The notes beneath the pieces are model-generated. The model had not been told where the DNA came from, ran no database searches, and worked only from the letters and a program-made list of their open reading frames with translations. Below are positions 1-9,158 of a DNA stretch of 64,000 nt, piece after piece (the first letter of the stretch is position 1; each line of letters opens with the position of its first letter). Location of the stretch: the NCBI GenBank assembly GCA_029432815.1, contig JAROBA010000022.1:28404-92403 (forward strand). Direction: 5' to 3'. The position numbers and the translations under genes were made by a program. Source of the stretch: Pontiellaceae bacterium B1224. Lineage in GTDB: Bacteria; Verrucomicrobiota; Kiritimatiellia; Kiritimatiellales; Pontiellaceae.

Positions 1-14
1 AGAAGTGCTTTCAT
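1..14 (-). CDS. Start of the next gene of the secretion operon (partial)
   Basis: An ATG on the minus strand at 14-12 is followed by codons M-K-A-L before the window ends. A good ribosome-binding site (AGGAGAG) lies about six bases upstream, and the gene begins 35 bases after the gspF stop, so it is probably the next cistron of the same operon. In type II secretion and type IV pilus operons a pseudopilin often follows gspF, but four codons cannot show that. Confidence 0.45.
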
Positions 15-49
15 GGTTCTCTCCTGGTGCTATGCCGGCGGCTTTTCCG

Positions 50-1309
50 CTAGCTGAGGTTACCGATAATAGACACCATGGGGAGGAACATGGCAATCAC
101 AATTGTGCCTACAACCACGGCGAGAATGACTATCAGGAGCGGTTCGATGATGGAACTGAGCCCCGCAACGACGTTATCTACCTCGTCTTCATACATATCC
201 GCCGTTTTAAGCAGCATGGCCGGTAACTCGCCGGTTTCCTCGCCAACTTCCACCATTCCACCGAAGATGGGCGGAAAAATCCGATTGGCTTCAACCGGGG
301 CGATCATCGGTTCGCCGTCCTTAATGTTATCGTGTATATCCTGTATGGCGTTAACGATAACTTCATTGTTCATGGTTTCTTTCACAATAGTCAGTGCCTG
401 GAGTACCGGCACTCCCGATTCCATCAGTGTCCCGAGTGTGCGGGCAAAGCGTGCGAGCGCGGCCATGCGAACGAGATTTCCAAAGAGTGGCATGATGAGC
501 TTCAGCGAATCGAGTGCCAGGCGGCCTGAGTGGAGACGCTTCAGCAGGGAAATTAGAACGAATACGCCCAGCAGGATTCCGATGCCGACCGGCCAGTTCT
601 TTTGGATATTCTCACTCACGCCCATCACAAACAGGGTGAGTGGGGGAAGCGATCGGCCATCCAGCATGTCAGCAAATATGGTTTCAAATTTAGGGATGAT
701 CGCCACCATCAGGAACATCATAATACCGGAAGAGGCCAGCAGGACCACCATGGGATAGGTCATGGCGCTCTTGATCTTGTTTTTTACCTTCTGCGCTTTT
801 TCCATATAGGCAGCAAGACGCTCAAGAACCACGTCGAGCACGCCGCCGGCTTCGCCGGCTTTTACCATGTTGATGTAAAATCGGTTGAAGATTCGAGGAT
901 GCGCGGCCAGTGCATCGGCGAGCGTGCTGCCGCCTTCGATGGCCTCTGAAATTTCGCGGATCGCTTTTTTCAGCGAGGCATTGCTTTCCTGTCGTTCAAG
1001 TACATTCAATCCCCGGAGCAAAGGCAGTCCTGCGTGAATCAGGGTGGCCATCTGTCGGGTGAGAACCATCAGCTGCTTGGTCGGTACCACGCAAAGCGCG
1101 GCCGGCAGACGGATTTCCCGATGCAGCCCTTTGGTGTGTTCTCTGGGATTTCCAGAGGTTGGAAGGGTTAGGTCAGTCCCGGTTACTTCGGTCGGGAACA
1201 GTCCCTTGCTTTTCAGTTGTTCGGTGGCAACTGCCTGATTGGGTGCTTTGACGGTGCCGGTTTTTTCTTTCCCGTTAATATCACGGGCTATGTATCTGAA
1301 TTTAGGCAT
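50..1309 (-). CDS. gspF: Type II secretion / type IV pilus inner-membrane platform protein GspF/PilC
   Basis: This is the polytopic inner-membrane platform protein that couples the cytoplasmic secretion ATPase to pseudopilus or pilus assembly. At 419 residues it has the usual family length. After an N-terminal cytoplasmic stretch (residues 1-80) come two GspF domains. Each has the typical helical bundle (first one beginning around QLMVLTRQMATLIHAGLPLL) and membrane segments near residues 185-205, 237-255 and at the C-terminus (ILAVVVGTIVIAMFLPMV). The start ATG overlaps the stop of the upstream anchored protein by 8 bp, indicating translational coupling in the gspE-gspE-X-gspF operon. A copy of the dispersed TTCCA palindrome lies inside the gene at 1150-1164. 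Whether the machine is a secretion system or a pilus cannot be decided from this gene alone. Confidence 0.92.
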   Translation of the reverse strand: MPKFRYIARDINGKEKTGTVKAPNQAVATEQLKSKGLFPTEVTGTDLTLPTSGNPREHTKGLHREIRLPAALCVVPTKQLMVLTRQMATLIHAGLPLLRGLNVLERQESNASLKKAIREISEAIEGGSTLADALAAHPRIFNRFYINMVKAGEAGGVLDVVLERLAAYMEKAQKVKNKIKSAMTYPMVVLLASSGIMMFLMVAIIPKFETIFADMLDGRSLPPLTLFVMGVSENIQKNWPVGIGILLGVFVLISLLKRLHSGRLALDSLKLIMPLFGNLVRMAALARFARTLGTLMESGVPVLQALTIVKETMNNEVIVNAIQDIHDNIKDGEPMIAPVEANRIFPPIFGGMVEVGEETGELPAMLLKTADMYEDEVDNVVAGLSSIIEPLLIVILAVVVGTIVIAMFLPMVSIIGNLS

Positions 1310-1982
1310 GAGTTGGCAAGGCTCTGCGAGTCATTGCAATACGCATGGAGGGCATTTCGCCGGATAGATCAGATAATGGTTCCTCAAGAGAGTCGTCATA
1401 TACAGGCTCATGCATTTTCATCTGCTGTCGTTGCTCTTCTTTAAGTTTATACATGTCAATACATTCCCGGAAAAGCGCCTTGAATTTGTGGCGCTCGGGG
1501 AAGGTGTCGTTTCTGAAGGCCGATTGTGTTTCACCGGTGTATTTCAGCAGCAGCGTTTTCCAGTGAACCACGTGGGCCGGCATGGACGCAGAAATAAATT
1601 CAATGTCTTCATCCGTAATTTCCGACCAAACCCTGAGCTGGTCCCGGTTCAGCAGATGAGCCATGCAGATGGTGCGGACAAATTCATCCGTTTCCGGATC
1701 GTCCACATATTTCCACAGACGGGCAGTTCCGGCATCGCTGTCACAGGCTCCGATCATCGCCTCTGGAAACTCAATATTCTGGCCGGTGCTGTAAATTTCC
1801 AGGATGTACGGAAGCACGCTGGGGCGCATGATTGCTCTGCCGCGGTCCACGTGCTGCCCTTTGGCCCAGGGACCTTTCGCCCACAGGTAATCGTTGTAGA
1901 TGGATTTCATCTCCAGCTTCTTATTGTTCATGAGCAGCACGAAGCCAATCATGCAGATAATTGTTACGATCCACTTAATCAT
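1302..1982 (-). CDS. Small membrane-anchored protein of the secretion operon, unknown function
   Basis: I do not recognise this 226-residue protein. It starts with one hydrophobic segment (residues 4-17, IVTIICMIGFVLLM) that should anchor it in the inner membrane. The rest is a mostly helical, charged soluble domain, with a lysine/glutamine/methionine-rich stretch near residues 178-190. It overlaps the upstream gspE stop by four bases (ATGA) and the gspF start by eight, so it is surely translated with them. Its position between ATPase and platform protein suggests an accessory assembly component; that role is inferred from context only. Confidence 0.75.
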   Translation of the reverse strand: MIKWIVTIICMIGFVLLMNNKKLEMKSIYNDYLWAKGPWAKGQHVDRGRAIMRPSVLPYILEIYSTGQNIEFPEAMIGACDSDAGTARLWKYVDDPETDEFVRTICMAHLLNRDQLRVWSEITDEDIEFISASMPAHVVHWKTLLLKYTGETQSAFRNDTFPERHKFKALFRECIDMYKLKEEQRQQMKMHEPVYDDSLEEPLSDLSGEMPSMRIAMTRRALPTHA

Positions 1983-3661
1983 GTGTATTGCACCACTTCG
2001 TTAAAGGTAGTTTGGCCGCCGAGAATACAACGGATGCCGTCTTCGCGCAAGGTCCGCATGCCGAGCTTGATTGCTTTGTTCCTCAAGACGAGGGAAGGTT
2101 GTTTTTCGGTAATGGCTGTGCGGAATTCATCGGTAATCCGCAGATATTCGAAAATAGCGCGTCGTCCGGCATAGCCGCTATGGTTGCAGGCGTCGCAGCC
2201 TTCGCCGCGATAAAACGGCTGGTTGCCGATTTGGCTTCGGTCGAGTTCCAATAGCTGGAGTGTTTTATCATCCGGTCGAAAGGCCGTTTTGCAGTGCGGG
2301 CAGATTGTTCGAACCAGCCGCTGGGCCACGACGGCTTCCAGTGTGGAGGCAATCAAATAGGGTTCCACATCCATATCAATCAGGCGGGTGATGGCTCCGG
2401 CTGCATCGTTCGTGTGCAAGGTGCTGAAAACAAGATGTCCGGTCAGCGAGGCCTGTATCGAAATTTGAGCAGTAGCCAGATCGCGAATTTCTCCAACCAT
2501 GATGACATCAGGGTCCTGACGCAGGAAGGAGCGCAGCGCCGAGGAAAAAGTAAGGCCGATATTCTCGCGAACCGGCAGCTGGATAATGCCTTCAACATCA
2601 TATTCAACCGGATCTTCCGCAGTCAGGATTTTGGTCTCTGTTTTGTTGATGTGCTGGAGTGCGGCATACAGTGTGGTGGTTTTACCGGAGCCGGTTGGAC
2701 CGGTCACAATCACAATACCGTTCGGTTTTTGAATGTCTTCAAGAAAACAGGGGTAAATATCCTCCGGGAAGCCGATGCGGTCAATATCGAGCTGGACATT
2801 CGAGCGGTCCAGCACGCGCAACACTACGCTTTCGCCAAATTGGGTCGGGAGGGTGGAGACGCGGAAATCAACGGAGTGTCCGGCCACATTCAGCTGAATG
2901 CGGCCATCCTGGGGCAGGCGCGACTCCGCAATATCCAGACCGCCGAGAACCTTGATGCGGGAAACAATCGGCAGTGCCAGATTTTTCGGCGGCGGGGCCA
3001 TTTCATAAAGCGCCCCATCCACGCGGTAGCGAATTTTGAATTCAGCTTCAAAGGGTTCGAAATGAATATCGGAAGCGCGGTCTTTCACGGCCTGAAAAAG
3101 GACCAGGTTCACAAAGCGAATCACCGGGGTGGCGCAGGCAGCATGCTCGATGTCTTCGAGTTGAATCAGCTCGCCGGCCTCTTTCAGGTCCTGGTCTAAT
3201 GCGGAGCGGACTTCATCGATCGACTCATTCTCCTCGCCGTAGAGTTTGAGAATGGCTGCATCGACCTGTTTGTTCGTGGCCACGATATATTCGACCTGTT
3301 TGGACAGAATAAATGCAATGTCATCGCTGATGGCCGGCGTTGGCCAATCTGCCACAGCAAAAACAACGGTGTTCGCGTTGTGCTGGACCGGGACCGCTTT
3401 GTACATCCGGGCAATGCTTGAGGGAACTGATTTTCCAATGTCTGGAAGAATCGGCAGGGCAGAAAGGTTCGCCACTTCGGTATCCAGCATTCGGGCAACC
3501 GTAGTCAGATAGGTGGCTTCGTCCAGGAAACCCTGATCAAGGACGATGTCGCGGAAGGGGCGGCCCTGTGAAAGATATTCTTCATGAATGGCTTCCGCTG
3601 CATCAGAGCTGAGGCAACCGGATGCAAATAATTCATTCAGGACGGGATGATTATGGTGCAT
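1979..3661 (-). CDS. gspE: Type II secretion ATPase GspE/PilB family (paralogue 1)
   Basis: This is a hexameric cytoplasmic ATPase that powers pseudopilus or pilus assembly. The 560 residues hold an N-terminal GspE-N domain (about 1-145) and the ATPase core. Visible core motifs are Walker A GPTGSGKTTT (321-330), the aspartate/glutamate Walker B region DVIMVGEIRD (385-394) and the histidine box (around 408-418). A tetracysteine zinc site is formed by C454, C457, C489 and C492. Its ATG shares one base with the stop of the upstream paralogue and its TGA overlaps the next start (ATGA). A dispersed palindrome lies at 3433-3447. The zinc site and length fit GspE or PilB; the exact subtype is unresolved. 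Confidence 0.92.
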   Translation of the reverse strand: MHHNHPVLNELFASGCLSSDAAEAIHEEYLSQGRPFRDIVLDQGFLDEATYLTTVARMLDTEVANLSALPILPDIGKSVPSSIARMYKAVPVQHNANTVVFAVADWPTPAISDDIAFILSKQVEYIVATNKQVDAAILKLYGEENESIDEVRSALDQDLKEAGELIQLEDIEHAACATPVIRFVNLVLFQAVKDRASDIHFEPFEAEFKIRYRVDGALYEMAPPPKNLALPIVSRIKVLGGLDIAESRLPQDGRIQLNVAGHSVDFRVSTLPTQFGESVVLRVLDRSNVQLDIDRIGFPEDIYPCFLEDIQKPNGIVIVTGPTGSGKTTTLYAALQHINKTETKILTAEDPVEYDVEGIIQLPVRENIGLTFSSALRSFLRQDPDVIMVGEIRDLATAQISIQASLTGHLVFSTLHTNDAAGAITRLIDMDVEPYLIASTLEAVVAQRLVRTICPHCKTAFRPDDKTLQLLELDRSQIGNQPFYRGEGCDACNHSGYAGRRAIFEYLRITDEFRTAITEKQPSLVLRNKAIKLGMRTLREDGIRCILGGQTTFNEVVQYT

Positions 3662-5292
3662 CAGATTTCATCCCTCATCGTAACGCGCAGGACTTCATTC
3701 ACCGAGGTGATGGCTTCGGTCGCTTTCAGCAGTCCGTCTTCACGGAGCGTCCGCATGCCGCGGGCACGGGCCGCAGCGCGCAGTTCGGTTGCGGGGGCTC
3801 CCGCATAAATCATCTGGCGCAAATCGTCGGTAACGTTCATCAGCTCAAAGATACCTTTACGCCCCAGATATCCCGTGTGGCCACAGGTTGGGCAGCCTTC
3901 GCCTTTCCAAAGGTTGGAAACCGGCCCGACGAGATTTTGTTCTGCAGGCGACGCGGCATAACTGATTTTGCACGATTCACAAATGGTACGAACCAATCGC
4001 TGGGCCATAATGCCCCGGAGGGACGAGGAAATCAGAAAGGGCTTAATTCCGATGTCGGTCAGGCGGGTAACCGCGCTGGGGGCATCATTCGTGTGCAGGG
4101 TACTGAGGACGAGGTGTCCCGTTAAAGCGGCATTAATTGCAATTTCAGCCGTTTCCCGGTCGCGGATTTCGCCGATCATGATGGTGTTCGGCGCCTGCCG
4201 AAGCATCGCTCGCAGGGCTGCGCTGAAGGTCAGGCCGATATCGGAGCGCACATGCACCTGATTAATGCCGCTCAGCTGATATTCCACCGGATCTTCCACC
4301 GTAATGATTTTGCGCGCCGGTGTATTCAGGTGATTCAGACACGCATAAAGCGAGGTGGTTTTCCCGGAACCGGTCGGCCCGGTGATCAATAGAATGCCGT
4401 CCGGGTAGAGAATCAACCGCTCGAAGATTTTTTGGTCGTCCTCATGGAATCCAAGATTTGGAAGTCCCAGGGTAAGGTTCTGTTTGTCCAGAATTCGCAT
4501 CACAATGCTTTCGCCGTGATTCGTCGGAATGGAGGAAACACGTAGATCCAGGTCGCGGCCCGTCACCCGGATTTCAATACGACCGTCCTGCGGGAGCCGC
4601 TTTTCCGAGATTTTCATGCCGGCCATGATTTTCAAGCGGCTAATGACCGAGGGATGCAGCCGACGCGGCGGACCTTCAACTTCGCGCAAGGTTCCGTCGA
4701 TGCGATAGCGCACGCGGAACCGGGTCGAGAGGGGCTCGAGGTGAATATCCGAGGCGCGCTGCTTGAAGCCTTCCATGATCAGGAGGTTCACAAGCTTAAT
4801 GATAGGCTCATCGCTGTCGTCTTCGATAGAAAGGGCAACGTCTTCTTTACCGGGGCCAGCATTGTTGCTCGTTCCCGATTCGGTAGGGTAAAGACGGTCG
4901 AGCACCGTACAAATCTGTTCCGGCAGGGCGACGACCACCCGAATTGGTTCTTTAAAAAGATAGCGCAATGTATCGAGTGTCTCGATATCGGTCGGATCGC
5001 CGAAGGCAAATTTATTTTCTTCCAGCGGAACAATCCGGTAACGCCAAGCTGTTTCTGCATCCAGCAGATCTGCAGCCTCATTTTGAGGGAACGAAGTATT
5101 CAGCGCCACAGCTTCCATGCCGCAATGCTCGGCAATGCAGGAAAACAGCCGGCTTTTATCGTGGCCGAGCGCTGCAAGCCGGTCCAGCAGGTCGGTTCCC
5201 GTCTGCTCGGCATCCGCAACTGCCGCTTCAAGCTCCATCGGGCTGATGCTGTTTTTAATGATTTCTGCGATATATGCGTTGTTTGTGGCCAC
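3661..5292 (-). CDS. gspE: Type II secretion ATPase GspE/PilB family (paralogue 2, GTG start)
   Basis: This is the first gene of the operon and a second complete GspE-type ATPase of 543 residues. It has the N-terminal domain (about 10-135), Walker A GPTGSGKTTS at 305-314, the Walker B stretch NTIMIGEIRD, the histidine box and a C-terminal CESC...CPTC zinc site. All motor motifs are intact, so it is not a degraded duplicate. No ATG is available near the conserved N-terminus; GTG at 5292-5290 is the best start, with only a weak GGA upstream. A TTCCA palindrome (5300-5314) overlaps the ribosome-binding region, and a TTGACA promoter box lies upstream. Two tandem motors may be extension/retraction partners or serve two substrates, but no PilT-like features were identified. 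Confidence 0.9.
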   Translation of the reverse strand: MATNNAYIAEIIKNSISPMELEAAVADAEQTGTDLLDRLAALGHDKSRLFSCIAEHCGMEAVALNTSFPQNEAADLLDAETAWRYRIVPLEENKFAFGDPTDIETLDTLRYLFKEPIRVVVALPEQICTVLDRLYPTESGTSNNAGPGKEDVALSIEDDSDEPIIKLVNLLIMEGFKQRASDIHLEPLSTRFRVRYRIDGTLREVEGPPRRLHPSVISRLKIMAGMKISEKRLPQDGRIEIRVTGRDLDLRVSSIPTNHGESIVMRILDKQNLTLGLPNLGFHEDDQKIFERLILYPDGILLITGPTGSGKTTSLYACLNHLNTPARKIITVEDPVEYQLSGINQVHVRSDIGLTFSAALRAMLRQAPNTIMIGEIRDRETAEIAINAALTGHLVLSTLHTNDAPSAVTRLTDIGIKPFLISSSLRGIMAQRLVRTICESCKISYAASPAEQNLVGPVSNLWKGEGCPTCGHTGYLGRKGIFELMNVTDDLRQMIYAGAPATELRAAARARGMRTLREDGLLKATEAITSVNEVLRVTMRDEI

Positions 5293-5317
5293 GATATGAT
5301 TCCAATGATTGGAAAAA

Positions 5318-5346
5318 GAATCTCACAGGGAGCGGAGGCTTGTCAA
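5318..5346 (-). promoter_or_regulatory. Probable sigma-70 promoter of the secretion operon
   Basis: On the minus strand a perfect -35 box TTGACA (5346-5341) is followed after 17 bases by AGATTC (5323-5318), a weak -10. It lies about 25-50 bases upstream of the GTG start of the first gspE. The -35 box and spacing support it; the -10 does not. Confidence 0.4.
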
Positions 5347-5505
5347 TCAGGTCGGGCGGCTGAGAGGGGAGGCAAATAAATCACCCCGGGCGGTATTGGG
5401 AACGTGGGTGCAATGCTGTAGATTCGTTATTGAACAAGAAAATATAAAATTTTGCTGACATTATAATTTTATGAAACCAGGCATCTTGTATTCATTTGCT
5501 TTCAA

Positions 5506-6369
5506 ATGAACTTGATGAAAGCACCAGAACCCTTTGCCTCCCGCATACCGATCTTTGTGTTTGCAACGGGCTTTGCGTTCAATGCCATGATCTGGCTTGG
5601 ACATATTATTTGTATGGGAATTATTGGTACGCCGCCGGGTAATTATTATGTATCCATGCCGTATGCTGGACTGAGTTATTTCCACTTATGTATGCTGAAT
5701 ATTTCCGGATTTATTATCCTTGGTTTGATTTCTTTATTGTTTGGGAAACGGAAAATATTCTCTGTGGCTCGGATCATTTCCAGCTTGGCGATCGGAGCCA
5801 ACACACTGTTGATGAAGGCCATTCTACGGAAGGGGCATTTGATGTCTATGCAGGGGTGGGTGCAGGGATTGCAGGAATTCAATCCAAATGACCAAGAGGG
5901 GCCATGCTATCATACGCCATATAGATTTCTACTTAACCATGAGGCGCTTACCCTTAACATCCGTCGATGGAATGAGGTTGAATCGAAGACGTTTGTGCCG
6001 GACGTTGAGTTGGTGTCACTGGTGGGGGATTGGGTGTTAGAAACGGAAGAGTATGCCGGAATTTGCCGGTTTGATATTGCCAAATTCTTTTCTGGAATTA
6101 ATTTCTATTTAAAAATAAATGGAGAGGTTAGGAGGGAGACAACGTATCTTCCCCACAAGATTTACAATGAGGATGGAGTGTATAAAATAGTTCTATTTAG
6201 AGGCGGTTGGCGTCCTCCGGAATCGCTATATAAAGCTGTGTACACCGATCTAAGTACGAGTCTCGAATACCGAGTATATTTGGAGATGGCTCCAGACAAG
6301 CAGTCCTTTTTCATGTATTCGGATGAGACCAAGAAAGGATTGTCTTTGGGGCCGTTCGTCCGACAATAA
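5506..6369 (+). CDS. Unknown membrane protein with a soluble C-terminal half
   Basis: I do not recognise this 287-residue protein. Three hydrophobic segments (about residues 15-40, 57-80 and 86-106) precede a soluble C-terminal half with several aromatic, beta-prone stretches and no motif I can name. It is isolated: its neighbours on both sides are on the opposite strand. Its codon use looks more AT-rich than that of the surrounding genes. No clear ribosome-binding site precedes the ATG at 5506; the next ATG is at 5515. These features would fit a recently acquired or lineage-specific gene. Confidence 0.65.
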   Translation: MNLMKAPEPFASRIPIFVFATGFAFNAMIWLGHIICMGIIGTPPGNYYVSMPYAGLSYFHLCMLNISGFIILGLISLLFGKRKIFSVARIISSLAIGANTLLMKAILRKGHLMSMQGWVQGLQEFNPNDQEGPCYHTPYRFLLNHEALTLNIRRWNEVESKTFVPDVELVSLVGDWVLETEEYAGICRFDIAKFFSGINFYLKINGEVRRETTYLPHKIYNEDGVYKIVLFRGGWRPPESLYKAVYTDLSTSLEYRVYLEMAPDKQSFFMYSDETKKGLSLGPFVRQ

Positions 6370-6389
6370 TCGATAAGGTACCAAGTCAG

Positions 6390-7397
6390 TTAGTGCGCCG
6401 CCGGCCAATCGTCTGCCCGATCCATCAGCGTTTCCAGACATTGGAAAGCGGCGGGGGAAGTGTTCAGGCAGGGAATCATACGGAACGACTCTCCGCCCGC
6501 TTCCATAAAGATTTCGCGACCGCGCATTTCAATCTCTTCCAGCGTTTCCAGGCAGTCGCAGAAAAAGGCCGGGCAGATAACGGCCAGGTTCTTTTTTCCA
6601 AGGCTTGGAAGTTTGCGCAGCGTCGCTTCGGTCGAAGGCTCCAGCCATGCGTCGCGTCCGAGGCGGGATTGGAAGGAGAGCGAGTATCGCTCTTTTTGGA
6701 TGCCCGCTTTTTCAACAATTGCTTTAGTGGTTTCCAAACATTGGAAACGGTAGCAGGTGGCATGTGCGGGCGAGTCGGTTTCGCAACAGTCGTCTTTCTG
6801 CATGCAGTGGCTTCCGGTCGGATCCGTTTTTTTGAGGTGCCGTACGGGCAGACCATGATAGCTGAAAAGAATATGCTCTTCCACATCCTTGAGCGATTCC
6901 GCCAGCGGTTCGATCAGCGTCGGTTCATTATAGAAGGGCGGAGCAACGCGCAGTCGGGCTCTGCCCTTGATATGTTTTTTCACTACAAAGGTGCAGCCGC
7001 CGGTTGTGGCCATGGCATAGTGCGGGAACAGGGGCAGCAGGCAGATCTCATCGACTCCTTGAGCCAGCAGCTTATCGATGCCTTGTTTGAACGAGGGGTT
7101 CCCATAGGCCATCGCAATTTCAACCGGCTCGTCACGTTTGGCGTCGAGGCCGTCCACCAACTGCTGACAGTAGTGAACCAGCGGCGAACCGTTATCGGTC
7201 CAGATTTCCTGATAGGCCTTTGCCGACTCCGCCGGGCGTTTCGGCAGAATGGCCCAGTGCACCAGCGCGTAGCGCAGCGGGAAGGGCATATCAATCACGA
7301 ACGGGTCCATCAGGAATTCTTTAAGGTACACCCGCAAGGCTGCTTCCGTCGGTGCATCCGGCGAACCGGTATTCATCAGTAAAAATCCACGTTTCAT
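6390..7397 (-). CDS. hemH: Ferrochelatase
   Basis: This enzyme inserts Fe(II) into protoporphyrin IX, the last step of haem synthesis. At 335 residues it is full length. The catalytic histidine sits in FSYHGLP (H181) and the conserved acidic residue in the CDCLETLEE motif (E284). Between them is a cysteine-rich insert (C198, C204, C205, C215, C220); some ferrochelatases bind an iron-sulphur cluster, but whether this pattern does is unknown. The gene lies 42 bases downstream of hemY and is probably co-transcribed with it. Unusually, three copies of the dispersed TTCCA-N5-TGGAA palindrome fall inside the gene (6432, 6596, 6732), two of them encoding FQCLE. Confidence 0.95.
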   Translation of the reverse strand: MKRGFLLMNTGSPDAPTEAALRVYLKEFLMDPFVIDMPFPLRYALVHWAILPKRPAESAKAYQEIWTDNGSPLVHYCQQLVDGLDAKRDEPVEIAMAYGNPSFKQGIDKLLAQGVDEICLLPLFPHYAMATTGGCTFVVKKHIKGRARLRVAPPFYNEPTLIEPLAESLKDVEEHILFSYHGLPVRHLKKTDPTGSHCMQKDDCCETDSPAHATCYRFQCLETTKAIVEKAGIQKERYSLSFQSRLGRDAWLEPSTEATLRKLPSLGKKNLAVICPAFFCDCLETLEEIEMRGREIFMEAGGESFRMIPCLNTSPAAFQCLETLMDRADDWPAAH

Positions 7398-7406
7398 AAT
7401 AAAATT

Positions 7407-7469
7407 AACACTAAGGCACGAAGACTACGAAGCGTCGTGTTACTTAGAGTCCTTCGTGTCTTGGTGGTT
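7407..7469. repeat. Long intergenic palindrome (CACGAAG family) overlapping the 3' end of hemY
   Basis: Imperfect inverted repeat. The left arm contains AACACTAAGGCACGAAG and the right arm CTTCGTGTCTTGGTGGTT. The same arm sequence recurs, with variation, at 31540-31619, 34235-34307 and 49461-49524, and a half copy lies near 8800-8827. The right arm runs into the coding sequence of hemY and provides its last residues and stop codon. Confidence 0.8.
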
Positions 7470-8792
7470 AAAAATCGTCTCAGCGATCGTGATGCCGGAG
7501 AGGATGGAGTTTGAGACGGATATGCCGTCGCGGTAATGCCCGGCAAAATGAATGCCTTTATAATTCGTTTCAATATCCTTCATCTGATTCAAAAAGCGCT
7601 CATAGCCCACCACATATTGCGGGATGGCTTTCGGCCAAATACTGATGTGTTTAAAATCCGGTTCTGCATCCAGTCCTAGCAGTTCGCGCAAGTCGGTCAA
7701 AACTTTCAACAGCAATTCATCTTCGTTCATCAGTGCGCGTTCCGGCGATTGCGACCCGCCGACAAATACCGTCAGCAAAGTCATGCCGCCCGGAGCCCGT
7801 TCTGCAAAAATTGATGAAGGAAAAAGGGCACCCAGTGAAAAGCGTTTTTCAATCTTCGGGATCAGCATGCCAAACCCATCCAGCGGGTGGGCGAAATCAT
7901 TTTTCCCGAATCCGAGCGAAACACTGGCGACCGGCGGATAATAGATTTCAGCAAACAGATCGAGGTCGAACGGGGTGTTGAGTTCAGGCATGAGATGCGT
8001 GGGTAGGGCCAGGATGACGTCGGAAAATTCCTGGCGGTTCACCATCCACACCCCTTCGTCCAGCATTTGAATACCTTCAACGGGGGTGTTCAGCTGAATG
8101 GCATCGCCCAGTTTGGCGGCGAGCTGATTTGGCAGGACTTCCATGCCATCGTCGAAGGTGAACATGCGGGCATCTTTCGAGGCAGTTTCCGCACGCTTTT
8201 TCCGAGCCTTGGAACCTTTGATGGCCCCTTTGATCAGCGAGCCATATTCCTGTTCCAGTTCATAGAGCTTCGGGAAGGCATAGCGCGTCGAAAGCTTCGC
8301 CGGATCGCCCGCATAAACGCCGCTTACAAATGGGTTGATGGCATAGTCCAGAAATTCCTGGCCGAGCCGTCGCACCACGAAATCGGCCAGACTTTCCTGC
8401 TCGTTCGACTTTGATTTAATGAACGGTTCTTTCAGCAGGCCCAATTTGGCTTTGGTGGAAAAGGCCTTCGAGCTGAAAAAGGCACCCGGTGAGGCTGGCA
8501 GCGCAATTGGCTTGCCATCGCGCACAATAAAGCGATTCTGCGCGGCCGGTTTGGCCGGAAGTTTGTTGCCTTCCAGGCCCAGCCGTGCAATCAGTTTTCC
8601 AAGGTTTGGATGGGTGTCCAGAATCGAGTTCGGCCCGCACTCCACCAGAAAACCGTCTTCCTTGACGGTTTTGATACAGCCGCCCACCCGCTCCGATGCT
8701 TCAAACACCGTGCAGTCGATGCCTTGTTGCTTTAGCTCAAACGCGGCGGTCAAGCCGGTGATGCCGGCTCCAATGATGGCTACTTTTTTCAT
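7440..8792 (-). CDS. hemY: Protoporphyrinogen oxidase, FAD dependent (HemY type)
   Basis: This enzyme oxidises protoporphyrinogen IX to protoporphyrin IX, the substrate of the ferrochelatase encoded just downstream. It is a 450-residue flavoprotein with an N-terminal Rossmann FAD motif (VAIIGAGITGLTAA, residues 4-17) followed by FEASERVGG. It also has the typical C-terminal FAD contact region around HFAGHYRDGISVSNSI. The ATG at 8792 is chosen because the Rossmann strand begins directly after it. The last residues, NHQDTKDSK plus the stop, are encoded by the right arm of an intergenic palindrome, so the C-terminus appears to have been rewritten by that repeat. Classical HemY uses oxygen, while the cluster also has oxygen-independent HemN; how this enzyme is reoxidised in the host is unknown. 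Confidence 0.92.
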   Translation of the reverse strand: MKKVAIIGAGITGLTAAFELKQQGIDCTVFEASERVGGCIKTVKEDGFLVECGPNSILDTHPNLGKLIARLGLEGNKLPAKPAAQNRFIVRDGKPIALPASPGAFFSSKAFSTKAKLGLLKEPFIKSKSNEQESLADFVVRRLGQEFLDYAINPFVSGVYAGDPAKLSTRYAFPKLYELEQEYGSLIKGAIKGSKARKKRAETASKDARMFTFDDGMEVLPNQLAAKLGDAIQLNTPVEGIQMLDEGVWMVNRQEFSDVILALPTHLMPELNTPFDLDLFAEIYYPPVASVSLGFGKNDFAHPLDGFGMLIPKIEKRFSLGALFPSSIFAERAPGGMTLLTVFVGGSQSPERALMNEDELLLKVLTDLRELLGLDAEPDFKHISIWPKAIPQYVVGYERFLNQMKDIETNYKGIHFAGHYRDGISVSNSILSGITIAETIFNHQDTKDSK

Positions 8793-9158
8793 GAGTCTAT
8801 TTAACCACGAATGCAGATGAATAAAAGGTTGGAGTTCCACCTTTAGACCATTGTTTTCTCTTTCGGCGAATGCAGGCGGGAAGGAGTGTCTGCATACAAT
8901 CAATCGATTCCCCGGCCGGTTTCGCCAGCTTAAAATAAGTCGTGGCAGGGCCTGCCGAAACGAGAGAAGTAATGGTAATTAACATAGTCTTGCAAAAATA
9001 AAAACGTCGCGAATTGTGAATTATTCCTTGCGAAAAAGTTTTCAGGTTCTTACTATCCGAACTTGCAAAGGATACAGCGTTTCAATCAGTGCGATATCTA
9101 ACGAGCGAGTGCCCGTGGCGCCTGAAAAGCGTGGAAGCATAATATCGAGGGATATGAG
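8793..9158. other. Divergent intergenic region (366 bp)
   Basis: This stretch lies between hemY (minus) and the LPP20-like lipoprotein (plus). It holds a half copy of the TTAACCACGAA repeat at about 8800-8827 and a good plus-strand promoter at 9028-9056. A 62-codon minus-strand frame (8985-8797) has no ribosome-binding site and ends inside the repeat, so I do not call it a gene. Confidence 0.6.
9028..9056 (+). promoter_or_regulatory. Sigma-70 promoter of the lipoprotein pair
   Basis: TTGCGA (9028-9033), 17-base spacer, TACTAT (9051-9056). It lies about 100 bases upstream of the first lipoprotein start, leaving a leader of roughly 95 bases. Confidence 0.5.

Noticed and set aside
1217..1444. 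Long open frames opposite the secretion, haem and Hsp70 genes
   Set aside because: They overlap well-supported genes on the other strand, lack ribosome-binding sites and family motifs, and reflect codon bias rather than coding.
8797..8985. 62-codon minus-strand frame upstream of hemY
   Set aside because: No ribosome-binding site, no recognisable motif, and its last codons are made from an intergenic repeat. A real small gene cannot be fully excluded.
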